This document shows, in pieces, positions 1 to 6,306 of a stretch of DNA of 8,045 nucleotides. This DNA is from Treponema sp. GTDB taxonomy: Bacteria > Spirochaetota > Spirochaetia > Treponematales > Breznakiellaceae. Within the stretch, counting starts at the first letter, position 1. The number at the start of each line of letters is the position of its first letter. The position numbers were made by a program, and so were the translations under genes. The DNA lies in the NCBI GenBank assembly GCA_031278025.1, contig JAITLF010000208.1:1-8045 (forward strand), read 5' to 3'. The notes below the pieces were generated by a model. The model was not told the DNA's origin. It saw only the letters and a program-made list of their open reading frames with translations, and did no database searches.

Positions 1-54
1 CGCCGGGACGAATCAGTTTACCCCGCGTTCCAGGCTCCCGTATAGCCAATAAAG

Positions 55-412
55 GCTCATTGTTCGATCAGAAAGGCTCATTGTTCGATCAGAAAGGCTC
101 ATTGTTCGATCAGAAAGGCTCCATTCCTGGTCAAGAACGCTCCATTGCTGATCAAGAACGCTCCATTGCTGATCAAGAACGCTCCATTCCTGATCAAGAA
201 TGCTCCATTCCTGATCAAGAATGCTCCATTCCTGATCAAAAATGCTCCATTCTTGATCAAGAATGCTCCATTCTTGATCAGGAGCGCTCCATTCTTGATC
301 AGGAGCGCTCCATTCTTGATCAGGAATGCTCCATTTCTGATCAGGAATACTCATTGTTCGATCGGAAAGGCTCATTGTTCGATCAGAAAAGGCTCATTGT
401 TCGATCGCAAAG
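55..412. repeat. Array of seventeen 21-bp tandem repeats with GATC palindromes
   Basis: Seventeen contiguous units start with GCTC; all are 21 bp except the sixteenth, which is 22 bp (370-391). Sixteen of the seventeen carry GATC; the unit at 118-138 has GGTC instead. Three subtypes are visible. Type A (GCTCATTGTTCGATC) occupies both ends (55-117 and 349-412). Type B (GCTCCATT, then CCTGATCA or GCTGATCA) runs from 118 to 243. Type C (GCTCCATTCTTGATCA) runs from 244 to 348. The unit at 244-264 contains the perfect 16-bp palindrome ATTCTTGATCAAGAAT (249-264). Junctions at 281-290 and 302-311 form a second palindrome, GGAGCGCTCC. Because 21 is a multiple of three and no unit has a stop, long open frames run through on both strands. 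Unit differences change amino acids freely and unit 16 breaks the frame, so I read this as a non-coding DNA repeat. Confidence 0.93.
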
Positions 413-444
413 GCGCCCGGAAAACCCGGTGTGGTTTGCGGTCT

Positions 445-458
445 GTTTACGCGTAAAC
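445..458. promoter_or_regulatory. 14-bp perfect palindrome, LacI/GalR-like operator
   Basis: GTTTACGCGTAAAC is its own reverse complement and lies 68 bp upstream of the alcohol dehydrogenase start. A/T-rich half sites around a central CG resemble operators of the LacI/GalR family. It overlaps the possible -35 region, as a repressor site would. The palindrome is directly visible; the regulator family is inferred, and no regulator gene is present in the window. Confidence 0.5.
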
Positions 459-472
459 GACTATGCTATGCT
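446..472 (+). promoter_or_regulatory. Possible promoter of the alcohol dehydrogenase gene
   Basis: A possible -35 TTTACG (446-451) and -10 TATGCT (467-472) are separated by a short 15-bp spacer. They would give a leader of roughly 45 nt before the start at 527. TATGCT also occurs at 462-467. An alternative pair, TTGACG (482-487) and CATAAC (504-509), would start transcription inside the ribosome binding site, so I favour the first. Confidence 0.3.
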
Positions 473-526
473 TACCCAGCTTTGACGCGTTCGGTAGAGC
501 GGTCATAACCATTAAAGAGGTACATA

Positions 527-1714
527 ATGCAAAATTTTCAGTATTACAATCGGACAAAAATCATCTTTGGTAAGGGAACCGAAACCCGCGCGGGGGAGGA
601 AACGGCAAAACACTCCCGGCGTGTGCTCCTGCACCACTCCGGGGGACACGCGGTTTCTTCCGGTCTCCTCGCCGCCATAAAGAACAGCCTGAAGGCGGCT
701 CAGGTTGAATGGGTGGAATTATCGGGGGTAAAGCCGAATCCCCGGCTTTCCAAGGTATACGAAGGGGTTGAGCTTTGCAAAAAAGAAGAACTCGGCTTTA
801 TTCTGGCAGTCGGGGGAGGGTCGGTAATTGATTCCGCGAAAGCCATTGCCTTAGGCGCCCGGTATGACGGGGATGTCTGGGATTTCTATGATCGCCGGCA
901 AAAACCCGCCGATGCCCTGCCGGTAGCCGCCGTACTGACCATACCCGCGGCGGGCAGCGAGTCCAGCATCAGTTCGGTGATCACCCGTGAAGAGGGGCTG
1001 TTGAAGCAGGGGGTCAACGCCGAATGCATACGCCCGGTTTTCTCTATCCTGAACCCCGAATTGACCTATTCCTTGCCGCCTTACCAGACCGCCTGCGGCG
1101 TGGCGGACATGCTGGCCCACATCATGGAGCGGTACTTTACCCGCGAGCGCCATGTAGAGCTGACGGATGAGCTTTGCGAAGGGACCATGCGGGCCATCAT
1201 CAGAAACACCCGAAAGATATTCTCCGGCGGCACGTCCGACTACGATGCCCGTGGGGAGATCATGTGGGCCGGAAGCCTGGCGCACAACAACCTTCTTGAC
1301 ACCGGCAGGGTAGGGGACTGGGCCAGTCATGGCATAGAGCATGAGCTTTCCGCCCTGTATGACCTGGCCCACGGCGCGGGATTGGCCATCATCTTTCCCG
1401 CGTGGATTCAGTATAACATAAAGGAGGATACCCCCCGGCTTGCGCGGTTTGCCGCCAAAGTATGGGGCGTGGACGGTGCTTTCTACGATTGCGAGCAGGC
1501 CGCATTGGAGGGGGTCTTTAGGATGAAGAACTTCTTCCGGTCCATTGGCCTGCCGGTTTCCTTTAAGGACGCGCGGCTTCCGGTGGACCGTATTCCTGAG
1601 ATGGCGCGGAAGGCCGTGCGGTTTGGGCCTTTGGGCAATTACCGGAAACTTGAGGCTCAGGATGTGGAAGCGATTTACCGTCTGGGAGCCTGTGATGAGG
1701 CAGCGAAGGGGTGA
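527..1714 (+). CDS. Iron-containing alcohol dehydrogenase (butanol dehydrogenase/YqhD type)
   Basis: This 395-residue protein has the usual full length of the group III iron-dependent alcohol dehydrogenases, which reduce aldehydes to alcohols with NAD(P)H in the cytoplasm. The opening MQNFQYYNRTKIIFGKG is typical of the butanol dehydrogenase subgroup. The nucleotide-binding GGGS is at 96-99, followed by D102-S-A-K. The expected metal ligands are D194 and H198 (VADMLAHIM), H268 (ASHGIEHE) and H282 (AHGAG), with the same 14-residue spacing between the last two as in YqhD. The start is supported by AAAGAGG at 514-520, six bases before the ATG. No partner gene follows on this strand, so it appears monocistronic. 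A role in disposing of fermentation reductant or detoxifying aldehydes is inferred; the exact substrate and cofactor cannot be assigned from sequence. The family call is firm. Confidence 0.95.
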   Translation: MQNFQYYNRTKIIFGKGTETRAGEETAKHSRRVLLHHSGGHAVSSGLLAAIKNSLKAAQVEWVELSGVKPNPRLSKVYEGVELCKKEELGFILAVGGGSVIDSAKAIALGARYDGDVWDFYDRRQKPADALPVAAVLTIPAAGSESSISSVITREEGLLKQGVNAECIRPVFSILNPELTYSLPPYQTACGVADMLAHIMERYFTRERHVELTDELCEGTMRAIIRNTRKIFSGGTSDYDARGEIMWAGSLAHNNLLDTGRVGDWASHGIEHELSALYDLAHGAGLAIIFPAWIQYNIKEDTPRLARFAAKVWGVDGAFYDCEQAALEGVFRMKNFFRSIGLPVSFKDARLPVDRIPEMARKAVRFGPLGNYRKLEAQDVEAIYRLGACDEAAKG

Positions 1715-1747
1715 TGCCGTAAGGGACTGAACGGGGGTTGTTACTGA

Positions 1748-1781
1748 GGGCAGCGGTGAAGGAGGTATTGCGCCGCTGTCC
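1748..1781. other. Inverted repeat between alcohol dehydrogenase and tRNA genes
   Basis: GGGCAGCGG (1748-1756) can pair with CCGCTGTCC (1773-1781) through nine positions, including one G-U, around a 16-nt loop. It lies 33 bp after the dehydrogenase stop codon and could end or protect that transcript. No T-run follows, so it is not a standard intrinsic terminator. The 10-bp palindrome GGAATATTCC (1785-1794) sits immediately after it, next to the presumed tRNA promoter. Confidence 0.3.
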
Positions 1782-1794
1782 TGGGGAATATTCC

Positions 1795-1823
1795 TTGACC
1801 GGGCATGTTTTTCATGCTAGGGT
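1795..1823 (+). promoter_or_regulatory. Probable promoter of tRNA-Val
   Basis: TTGACC (1795-1800) and TAGGGT (1818-1823) are separated by 17 bp and resemble housekeeping-sigma hexamers. Transcription would begin about ten bases before the tRNA 5' end, which fits a short tRNA leader. TATATA at 1823-1828 is an alternative -10, but its spacing (22 bp) is poor. Confidence 0.5.
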
Positions 1824-1839
1824 ATATACGGTTCCGCTA

Positions 1840-1913
1840 GGGTGCGTAGCTCAGCTGGTTAGAGCGCCACGTTTACACCGTGGATGTCCGGGGTTCGAAT
1901 CCCTGCGCGCCCA
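1840..1913 (+). tRNA. tRNA-Val (anticodon TAC)
   Basis: The full cloverleaf can be folded by eye. Acceptor strand GGGTGCG (1840-1846) pairs with CGCGCCC (1906-1912) with one T-G pair. The D arm is GCTC/GAGC (1849-1852 and 1862-1865). The anticodon stem CCACG/CGTGG (1867-1871 and 1879-1883) holds the loop TTTACAC with anticodon TAC at 1874-1876. The variable loop has 5 nt, and the T arm is CGGGG-TTCGAAT-CCCTG (1889-1905). The discriminator is A1913. The next bases are AAC, so the 3' CCA is not encoded and must be added enzymatically. The tRNA reads valine GUA and probably other GUN codons. Confidence 0.96.
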
Positions 1914-1927
1914 AACGTTCCTTCCGC

Positions 1928-1957
1928 GGGGGTGCGGGGGTGCGGGTGCGGGGGTGC
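1928..1957 (+). repeat. G-rich GGGGGTGC short tandem repeat, potential G-quadruplex
   Basis: Four consecutive units, GGGGGTGC, GGGGGTGC, GGGTGC and GGGGGTGC, begin 14 bases after the tRNA. They supply four G-runs of at least three, separated by constant TGC loops, which meets the usual intramolecular G-quadruplex pattern on the + strand. It could fold in the tRNA 3' trailer RNA or in DNA between the converging tRNA and operon transcripts. Folding is an inference. Confidence 0.75.
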
Positions 1958-1959
1958 GG

Positions 1960-2010
1960 TAAAATCGTACTTCCATCCGGGCGGCGCATTAAAATCATAC
2001 ATACTTCCAT
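1960..2010. repeat. Two-copy imperfect direct repeat overlapping the end of the TIM-barrel gene
   Basis: TAAAATCGTACTTCCAT (1960-1976) recurs as TAAAATCATACATACTTCCAT (1990-2010) with a 4-base insertion, separated by a short GC-rich spacer. The second copy contains the stop codon of the - strand gene at 1995-1997. On the - strand the copies translate in another frame as related YDFNAPP/YDFTAPP peptides, but no convincing gene uses that frame. Confidence 0.65.
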
Positions 2011-2981
2011 AAAACAGCCGGCGTATTTTTTCTCTGAACCATCCGTTCCTCCCCTGCGGCGCGCGGAGGGAGGTCCGCGATGTGCAGGGGACAGGGAACG
2101 GTAACCGGGCGGCAGTCCTGGTGTATGGCGGGTCCGGGGGCCCCCGGAACGGGGCAGCCCGCAAAGCCGCGAAGCGAAGCCGCCGCCTCGTCGTAGAGCG
2201 CCTCGCTTGCAAGATGCTCCAGCATAGCCGGCGTATCAGGCGGCAGCTTGTCGATAAGGCGCAGCAGGTTGCCGTAGTCGATGTTTCCCCTGCCGATAGG
2301 AACCTCCTCAAGCTGTACGGTGAATTCCTCCGGCTTTAACCGCAGATCCTTCAGGTGTATCGACAGCACCGCGTCGCCCAAAAGGGAAAATTCATTTTGA
2401 AAAAACGCCGCGTTGTTGTAAAGAAGCCGGGGATTAGAAATACTGTTCGCCGGGTCAAGATGAACCCCCGCCGCGCTCCGGTCCACGGCGCGGATAAACC
2501 GTATATACTCCGCCGCACAGTCAATAAACTGACAGGGCATAATCTCAAAAGTCATTTTGGTGTGCCTGGGCTTAACCGCGTCAATCACCGTACGGGCCGC
2601 TTCCACCGCGGCGTCAAAGAAATCCTGCGTATAGTGCTTTTCATGCGGGCCGTCCCAGTATTCCTCGTTCCAGGAACCCACGATGTTCACCGCGCAACGG
2701 GCCTCCAGTTCCTCGGCGGTCTGAAGGCGGCGCACCGAATGTTCAAACGCCGCTTTTGCATCTTCAGGATTTTTGGAGAGTACGTTCCGCCAAATACCCG
2801 TTTCGGCAAGCAGGATGTCGTGTTTTGCCAGAGACGCTTTGAAGGCCGTGCATAACTCAGGGTCCGTGTCCGCGTTAATCCAGTCGGGACAGTAGGCCGC
2901 CCGGTAGCCTTTGCGTACATGCTCCGCCACAAAAACTTCCGGGTCATGGGTTTCGATAAAAACCGGCGCGCCAAGCCTCAT
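1995..2981 (-). CDS. Sugar phosphate isomerase/epimerase-like TIM-barrel protein with odd C-terminal tail
   Basis: This 328-residue protein belongs to the xylose-isomerase-like TIM-barrel superfamily, whose members isomerise, epimerise or dehydrate sugars and related polyols using a divalent metal. Typical segments are the start MRLGAPVFIETHDPE, the likely metal ligands E146 (TFEIMP), D176 (VHLDPANS), H209 (SIHLKDL) and E255 (AMLEHLA), and VPIGRGNIDYGNL at 227-239. Family members usually end soon after a helix like EALYDEAAASLRGFA (260-274). Here about 54 further residues, rich in Pro, Gly and Cys, resemble translated GC-rich spacer, so the original stop may have been lost by frameshift or rearrangement near 2150. 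The start overlaps the upstream gene by four bases (ATGA), implying translational coupling as the last gene of the operon. The exact substrate is unknown. Confidence 0.85.
   Translation of the reverse strand: MRLGAPVFIETHDPEVFVAEHVRKGYRAAYCPDWINADTDPELCTAFKASLAKHDILLAETGIWRNVLSKNPEDAKAAFEHSVRRLQTAEELEARCAVNIVGSWNEEYWDGPHEKHYTQDFFDAAVEAARTVIDAVKPRHTKMTFEIMPCQFIDCAAEYIRFIRAVDRSAAGVHLDPANSISNPRLLYNNAAFFQNEFSLLGDAVLSIHLKDLRLKPEEFTVQLEEVPIGRGNIDYGNLLRLIDKLPPDTPAMLEHLASEALYDEAAASLRGFAGCPVPGAPGPAIHQDCRPVTVPCPLHIADLPPRAAGEERMVQRKNTPAVLWKYV
2133..2148. other. 16-bp perfect GC palindrome inside the TIM-barrel gene tail
   Basis: TCCGGGGGCCCCCGGA is fully self-complementary. It falls just where the TIM-barrel gene leaves family-like sequence (about residue 275) and enters the anomalous tail. 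It could be a remnant of a terminator or a repeat-element end. No T-run follows on either strand. The palindrome is certain; a function is not shown. Confidence 0.6.
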
Positions 2982-3490
2982 AGCAAATCCTGTTTGTGCA
3001 TGTCCGGATCGCGTAACAGCAGCGCTTTCTTCGCCGTGTTGTCGTCGTTGGTTTTGATGTTGATTTCAACGCCCAACTGAGCGGTGCTGTCGGTAAATGA
3101 GTAGGTGCCGCCGGGCCAGTAGCCAATGTGATAGGGCGCGGGAGCGCCCACAGACCGCAGTTCGTCCTGCGCCTTCTTTCGGTCAGGCACAATAAAACTG
3201 ATATGTTGAACGCCTTCCCCGTCCCTGTCGAGTTTGTCTTTCCACGGACCGGGGTTCGTTCCCGGCTGTACGAATTCAAGCAGACAGTTTTCCAGTTGGA
3301 TCGTCGCAAGCCGGCAGTCGGCGTAGTCTCCCAATTCACCGTTGGTAAAGCTCGGCACCTCGGAAGCCGGAGGCAGGTTGAACGGTTCCCCGGCTTTACG
3401 GCCCAGAAGCTGCTCCCAATTTCTCAGCGCCTTGTCAAGGTCCCTGACAAGGATCGCGATGTGGCACAGTTTTGTTGTTCCTATGGACAT
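2978..3490 (-). CDS. VOC superfamily protein, methylmalonyl-CoA epimerase-like
   Basis: This 170-residue protein shows the paired beta-alpha-beta-beta-beta modules of the vicinal oxygen chelate fold. Likely metal ligands are H10 (KLCHIAILV), E72 (LLEFVQP), H96 (GEGVQHISF) and E142 (LGVEINI). The WxxLLG helix and the GEGVQHISFIV strand recall methylmalonyl-CoA epimerases, but other VOC activities (glyoxalase, dioxygenase, isomerase) are equally possible. Its layout matches the VOC protein at 3958-4443: a shared LCxxxILVxD opening, DGEG/NGEG before the third ligand, and a late GGxYxxxx strand. The two are probably paralogues. The ATG shares one base with the preceding stop (TAATG) and an AAGGA lies about nine bases upstream. 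The gene overlaps the next gene by four bases. It acts in the cytoplasm; the substrate is unknown. Confidence 0.87.
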   Translation of the reverse strand: MSIGTTKLCHIAILVRDLDKALRNWEQLLGRKAGEPFNLPPASEVPSFTNGELGDYADCRLATIQLENCLLEFVQPGTNPGPWKDKLDRDGEGVQHISFIVPDRKKAQDELRSVGAPAPYHIGYWPGGTYSFTDSTAQLGVEINIKTNDDNTAKKALLLRDPDMHKQDLL

Positions 3491-3921
3491 TACCGCAGTT
3501 CCTTAATGGCTTTGTGATGCGGCGATTTTGGATCGATCTGCATAAGCTCTATGCGGACGCCGTCGGGATCCATAATCCACGCCTGCCAGTTGTAATCACA
3601 GCCCTGTTTGGGGCCGTCGGTAATTTCAACTCCCGCCTTTTTAAGCGCCTCGACGACCGCATGGATGTCGTCAACCTGTAAACAGAGGTGGTTAACCCCC
3701 CGCAGGTCTTCCGACCAGGGGTTATCCCTGATCCCGCCATAGAAAAGCTCGATAAACTGACCGCCGCCTATGTAAAGATACTTTATCCAGGGCTTGCCGG
3801 TTTCCGGTTCGGGAATTTCAAAGGCCGAGGTAAACCCCAGCGCCCGGGTATAAAAATCCAGCGACTTTTCCATATCCTGTACCGTTATCGCGATATGCGC
3901 GATGCCTGTAATCCTTCCCAT
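3490..3921 (-). CDS. VOC superfamily protein, glyoxalase-like
   Basis: This 143-residue protein has the length of single-polypeptide VOC enzymes of the glyoxalase I/fosfomycin-resistance/dioxygenase group. Motifs are HIAITVQDMEKSLDFYTRALGF (metal ligand H9), QFIELF (E58), GVNHLCLQVDD (H78) and DPDGVRIELMQ (E125), so all four ligand positions are filled. The DPDG turn before the last ligand is typical of lactoylglutathione lyase relatives. It is clearly a different branch from the two flanking VOC genes. AAGGAG lies upstream of the ATG at a normal distance. The stop overlaps the next ATG by one base, and 36 bases separate it from the upstream gene. In this operon a catabolic isomerase, epimerase or lyase role is more likely than methylglyoxal detoxification, but this is inference. 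Confidence 0.88.
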   Translation of the reverse strand: MGRITGIAHIAITVQDMEKSLDFYTRALGFTSAFEIPEPETGKPWIKYLYIGGGQFIELFYGGIRDNPWSEDLRGVNHLCLQVDDIHAVVEALKKAGVEITDGPKQGCDYNWQAWIMDPDGVRIELMQIDPKSPHHKAIKELR

Positions 3922-3957
3922 ACAATTACTCCTTTCTCAATTATATGTTTTCTCCGT

Positions 3958-4443
3958 TTATACTGCGCCCGCCGTTTCAGCGGGCCCGTCATTCTCCAGT
4001 AATTCCAGTACAAGTTTTAACGTTTCGTTTGCGTTGATATACGCATACCTGCCGCCTGTATATTCGCCGGTTTGCAGTAGCGTGTAACCGGTCCTTTCGC
4101 AGGCGGCTATCTTTTCCTTCATGCCCTGTACCACAAAGGCGATGTGATGAAACCCCTCTCCGTTTGCGTCAAGGTCATGGCGCCAGGTGGAAGCGGGATC
4201 CTTATCAGGCTCGATAAGCTCAATGTCCACCTGGGGTCCCACGTGAAAAAACGCCAGTTTTGCCCGGGCCGTGGAAGGGGCACCCAGATATTTTGTCTGC
4301 GCCTCCTTTTCTTCCGCGGTAAGTTGGATTTCAGGCGGTTCGACACCTAAAAATTCCGCCCAATCCTTACTCGTCTTTTCAATGTCGTTGACCAATATGC
4401 CAACCTGACAGAGCAGGTTTGTCCCCAAAATAGGGTTGCTCAT
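3958..4443 (-). CDS. VOC superfamily protein with Gln at first metal position
   Basis: This 161-residue VOC-fold protein has likely ligand positions Q13 (LLCQVGILV), E75 (VDIELIEP), H100 (GEGFHHIAFVV) and E147 (LVLELLE). The first position is Gln rather than the His seen in its relative at 2978-3490. Gln is an accepted metal ligand in some glyoxalase I enzymes, so activity is not excluded. The pattern is again methylmalonyl-CoA epimerase-like, with GEYTGGRYAYI near the C terminus. The start is supported by GAGGAGT a few bases upstream of the ATG. An 88-bp spacer separates it from the permease gene upstream. That spacer contains two T7 tracts on the coding strand but no stem strong enough to call a terminator, so continued transcription is likely. 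The substrate is unknown. Confidence 0.87.
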   Translation of the reverse strand: MSNPILGTNLLCQVGILVNDIEKTSKDWAEFLGVEPPEIQLTAEEKEAQTKYLGAPSTARAKLAFFHVGPQVDIELIEPDKDPASTWRHDLDANGEGFHHIAFVVQGMKEKIAACERTGYTLLQTGEYTGGRYAYINANETLKLVLELLENDGPAETAGAV

Positions 4444-4531
4444 AAATTACTCCTCAATAAAAAAATTAGGAAAAAAAGTTTAAGAGTCTGCTGCATGGGA
4501 TGCCCTAGGCCCCCGGAGGTTTGGAACAAGC

Positions 4532-5431
4532 TTACTCCTGGGAAAAACGTTTCATGCCTTTGAACAGCAGAAAGATGATCCCCAGGGCGATGAGGAGCAT
4601 GACCCAGGCCATGGCGGAGGCGTAGCCCATCTTAAAAAACTGAAAGGCATTTTGATACAGGTACAACGCGAAAAACATCGTCGCGTTATCCGGGCCGCCT
4701 TCGGTCATCACGAAGGGTTCGGCAAACCACTGAAGGGCCGCTATCACCAGGGTTACCGCGTTGTAAAGGATAACCGGCGCAAGCATAGGGATAGTGATAT
4801 GTACGGTTTTTCGCAAGAAATTCGCCCCTTCCAGGGACGCGGATTCGTACAGGGATTCGGGTATATCCTGTAGGCCCGCAAGGAAGATGATGATCGTTCC
4901 CCCGCAGCCCCACACCATCATCAGGATAAGGGCGGGTTTGGCCCACGCGGGGGAGCCGAGCCAGGAAGGTCCCCGGATACCGAAGAGCCCCAGCAGGGCG
5001 TTGATAAGGCCGTTTTCGGAATTCAAAAGCCATATCCACAGCAGACAGTTGATGATAAGGGGGACTAGGGTCGGCAGAAAAAAGACGATGCGGAAAAACC
5101 CGAACCGGCGAAGCTCTTTTGAGTTAAGCAGTACCGACACGGTAAACGCCGAAAAAAGGGTAACGGGAACGCCCAAGCAGATGATGTAGATCGTATTCGA
5201 TAGGGATTTGAGAAACACCTTATTTGTAAAAAGATTCGTGTAATTCCCCAGGGCGATAAATTCAGGATCGGAGATTACTTTGTACTCCGTAAGGGAGTAG
5301 TAAAATGACATTCCTATAGGATAGAGGGTAAAGGCAATCAGGCCGAAAGCCCAGGGAGCGATAAACACCATGGCGATCCAAAATTCACGGCGTTCTGATT
5401 TGTTTGGCGAAAACGGAGATCCTGCGATCAT
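4532..5431 (-). CDS. Carbohydrate ABC transporter permease, MalF/UgpA type
   Basis: This 299-residue inner-membrane protein has about six hydrophobic segments. The first follows the basic N terminus (about 18-40); others lie near 78-103, 113-136, 165-186, 218-238 and 272-291. The cytoplasmic EAA loop, which docks on the ATPase, reads ESASLEGANFLRKTVHITIP (196-215), with conserved Gly202 and the closing I-P. FVMTEGGPDNAT (240-251) is a hallmark of the MalF/UgpA/LacF side of sugar importers. The start is well supported: AGGATAGGAG precedes the ATG and overlaps the stop of the upstream permease gene, only eight bases away. It would pair with that permease to form the channel. The likely cargo class is sugars or glycosides; the specific substrate cannot be read. 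Confidence 0.94.
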   Translation of the reverse strand: MIAGSPFSPNKSERREFWIAMVFIAPWAFGLIAFTLYPIGMSFYYSLTEYKVISDPEFIALGNYTNLFTNKVFLKSLSNTIYIICLGVPVTLFSAFTVSVLLNSKELRRFGFFRIVFFLPTLVPLIINCLLWIWLLNSENGLINALLGLFGIRGPSWLGSPAWAKPALILMMVWGCGGTIIIFLAGLQDIPESLYESASLEGANFLRKTVHITIPMLAPVILYNAVTLVIAALQWFAEPFVMTEGGPDNATMFFALYLYQNAFQFFKMGYASAMAWVMLLIALGIIFLLFKGMKRFSQE

Positions 5432-5439
5432 AGCTGCTC

Positions 5440-6306
5440 CTATCCTTTGATACCCGACATGGCAATGCCCTGGATAAAGTACTTCTGCATCAAAAAGAAA
5501 ATGATTAACACCGGCAGCACCATCACTACCCCCAGGGGCATGAGGATTTCCCAGTTTGGTTGCAAGCGGGACCGTATAAGCTGGGCGCCGATGGCAAGGG
5601 TATAGAGTTTATCGTTGGCCAAAAAAATCAAAGGCCCGATAAAATCGTTCCATGAACGCAGGAAGGAAAATATTGCCACCGTCGCCAGTACCGGCAGGGA
5701 AAGGGGCATGGCGATTTGAAAGAAGGTGCGGAACTCTCCTGAACCGTCGATGCGTGCCGCCTCGTTCAATTCTTCCGGCAGGGACAAAAAGAACTGCCGC
5801 ATCAGAAAAATATAAAAGGGATTGCCGAAAAAACAGGTAAGCGTAAGGGGCAGGAAGGTTCCTATCCAGCCTATTTTTTGAAACATCAGAAAGAGCGGCA
5901 CCATTACTACCTGAAAAGGCAGGATCATTGAGACCAGCACCAGGACGAACACCTGGTCCCGGCCCTTCCACCGCAGGCGCGAGAACCCGTAGGCCACGAC
6001 CGCGCTTGACGCCGTTGATCCCACAATGTTGAAAAACACGATTATCAGGGTATTTTTCAGATACCGCATAAACGGAAAGTAGTTAAACATCCGGCTGTAG
6101 TTTCTAAAATCAAAGGTTTTAGGCAGCCACTGGACCGGCACGGCAAAAAGTTCCGACGGCTGTTTGAAAGAACAGGTCAGCAGCCAGAAAAGCGGCACAA
6201 CAAAAAGAAAAGCCAACACGGAAAGGGACGCAAACAGAGCGGCAAAGCCTATTTTATTAAGGAGTATTTTACGCTTGTTTTCTCTGGTTACGACGGCGCT
6301 TTTCAT
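5440..6306 (-). CDS. Carbohydrate ABC transporter permease, MalG type
   Basis: This is a 288-residue inner-membrane permease of the MalG/LacG family. Hydrophobic segments lie near 19-45, 84-108, 117-142, 150-172, 202-222 and 255-275. The EAA loop is EAARIDGSGEFRTFFQIAMP (182-201). SWNDFIGPL (218-226) and the C-terminal QGIAMSGIKG are family signatures. The frame is open upstream to an ATG at 6366, but I place the start at 6306, because AAGGAGG lies eight bases before it and the protein then begins MKSAVVTRENKRK, as the family does. It lies 107 bp after the binding-protein gene and 8 bp before the MalF-type gene. The order binding protein, MalG-type, MalF-type is the reverse of the common E-F-G order. 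No ATPase gene accompanies it in this window. Confidence 0.94.
   Translation of the reverse strand: MKSAVVTRENKRKILLNKIGFAALFASLSVLAFLFVVPLFWLLTCSFKQPSELFAVPVQWLPKTFDFRNYSRMFNYFPFMRYLKNTLIIVFFNIVGSTASSAVVAYGFSRLRWKGRDQVFVLVLVSMILPFQVVMVPLFLMFQKIGWIGTFLPLTLTCFFGNPFYIFLMRQFFLSLPEELNEAARIDGSGEFRTFFQIAMPLSLPVLATVAIFSFLRSWNDFIGPLIFLANDKLYTLAIGAQLIRSRLQPNWEILMPLGVVMVLPVLIIFFLMQKYFIQGIAMSGIKG

Noticed and set aside
55..412. CRISPR array
   Set aside because: The repeats are contiguous with no spacers and the 21-bp period is too short; there are no cas genes.
13..485. Open frames of 103-141 codons on both strands through the 21-bp array, giving DQE heptapeptide repeats
   Set aside because: They arise because the 21-bp unit is a multiple of three and stop-free. 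Differences between units are mostly amino-acid changing, one unit is 22 bp, and no start has a good ribosome binding site.
1840..1913. tRNA-Val as an integration (att) site for a genomic island
   Set aside because: No integrase gene and no repeated copy of the tRNA 3' end were found in the window.
1859..2311. 150-codon - strand frame with YDFNAPP-like repeats
   Set aside because: It runs antisense through the tRNA-Val gene and out of frame with the better-supported TIM-barrel gene; its composition is that of translated GC-rich spacer.
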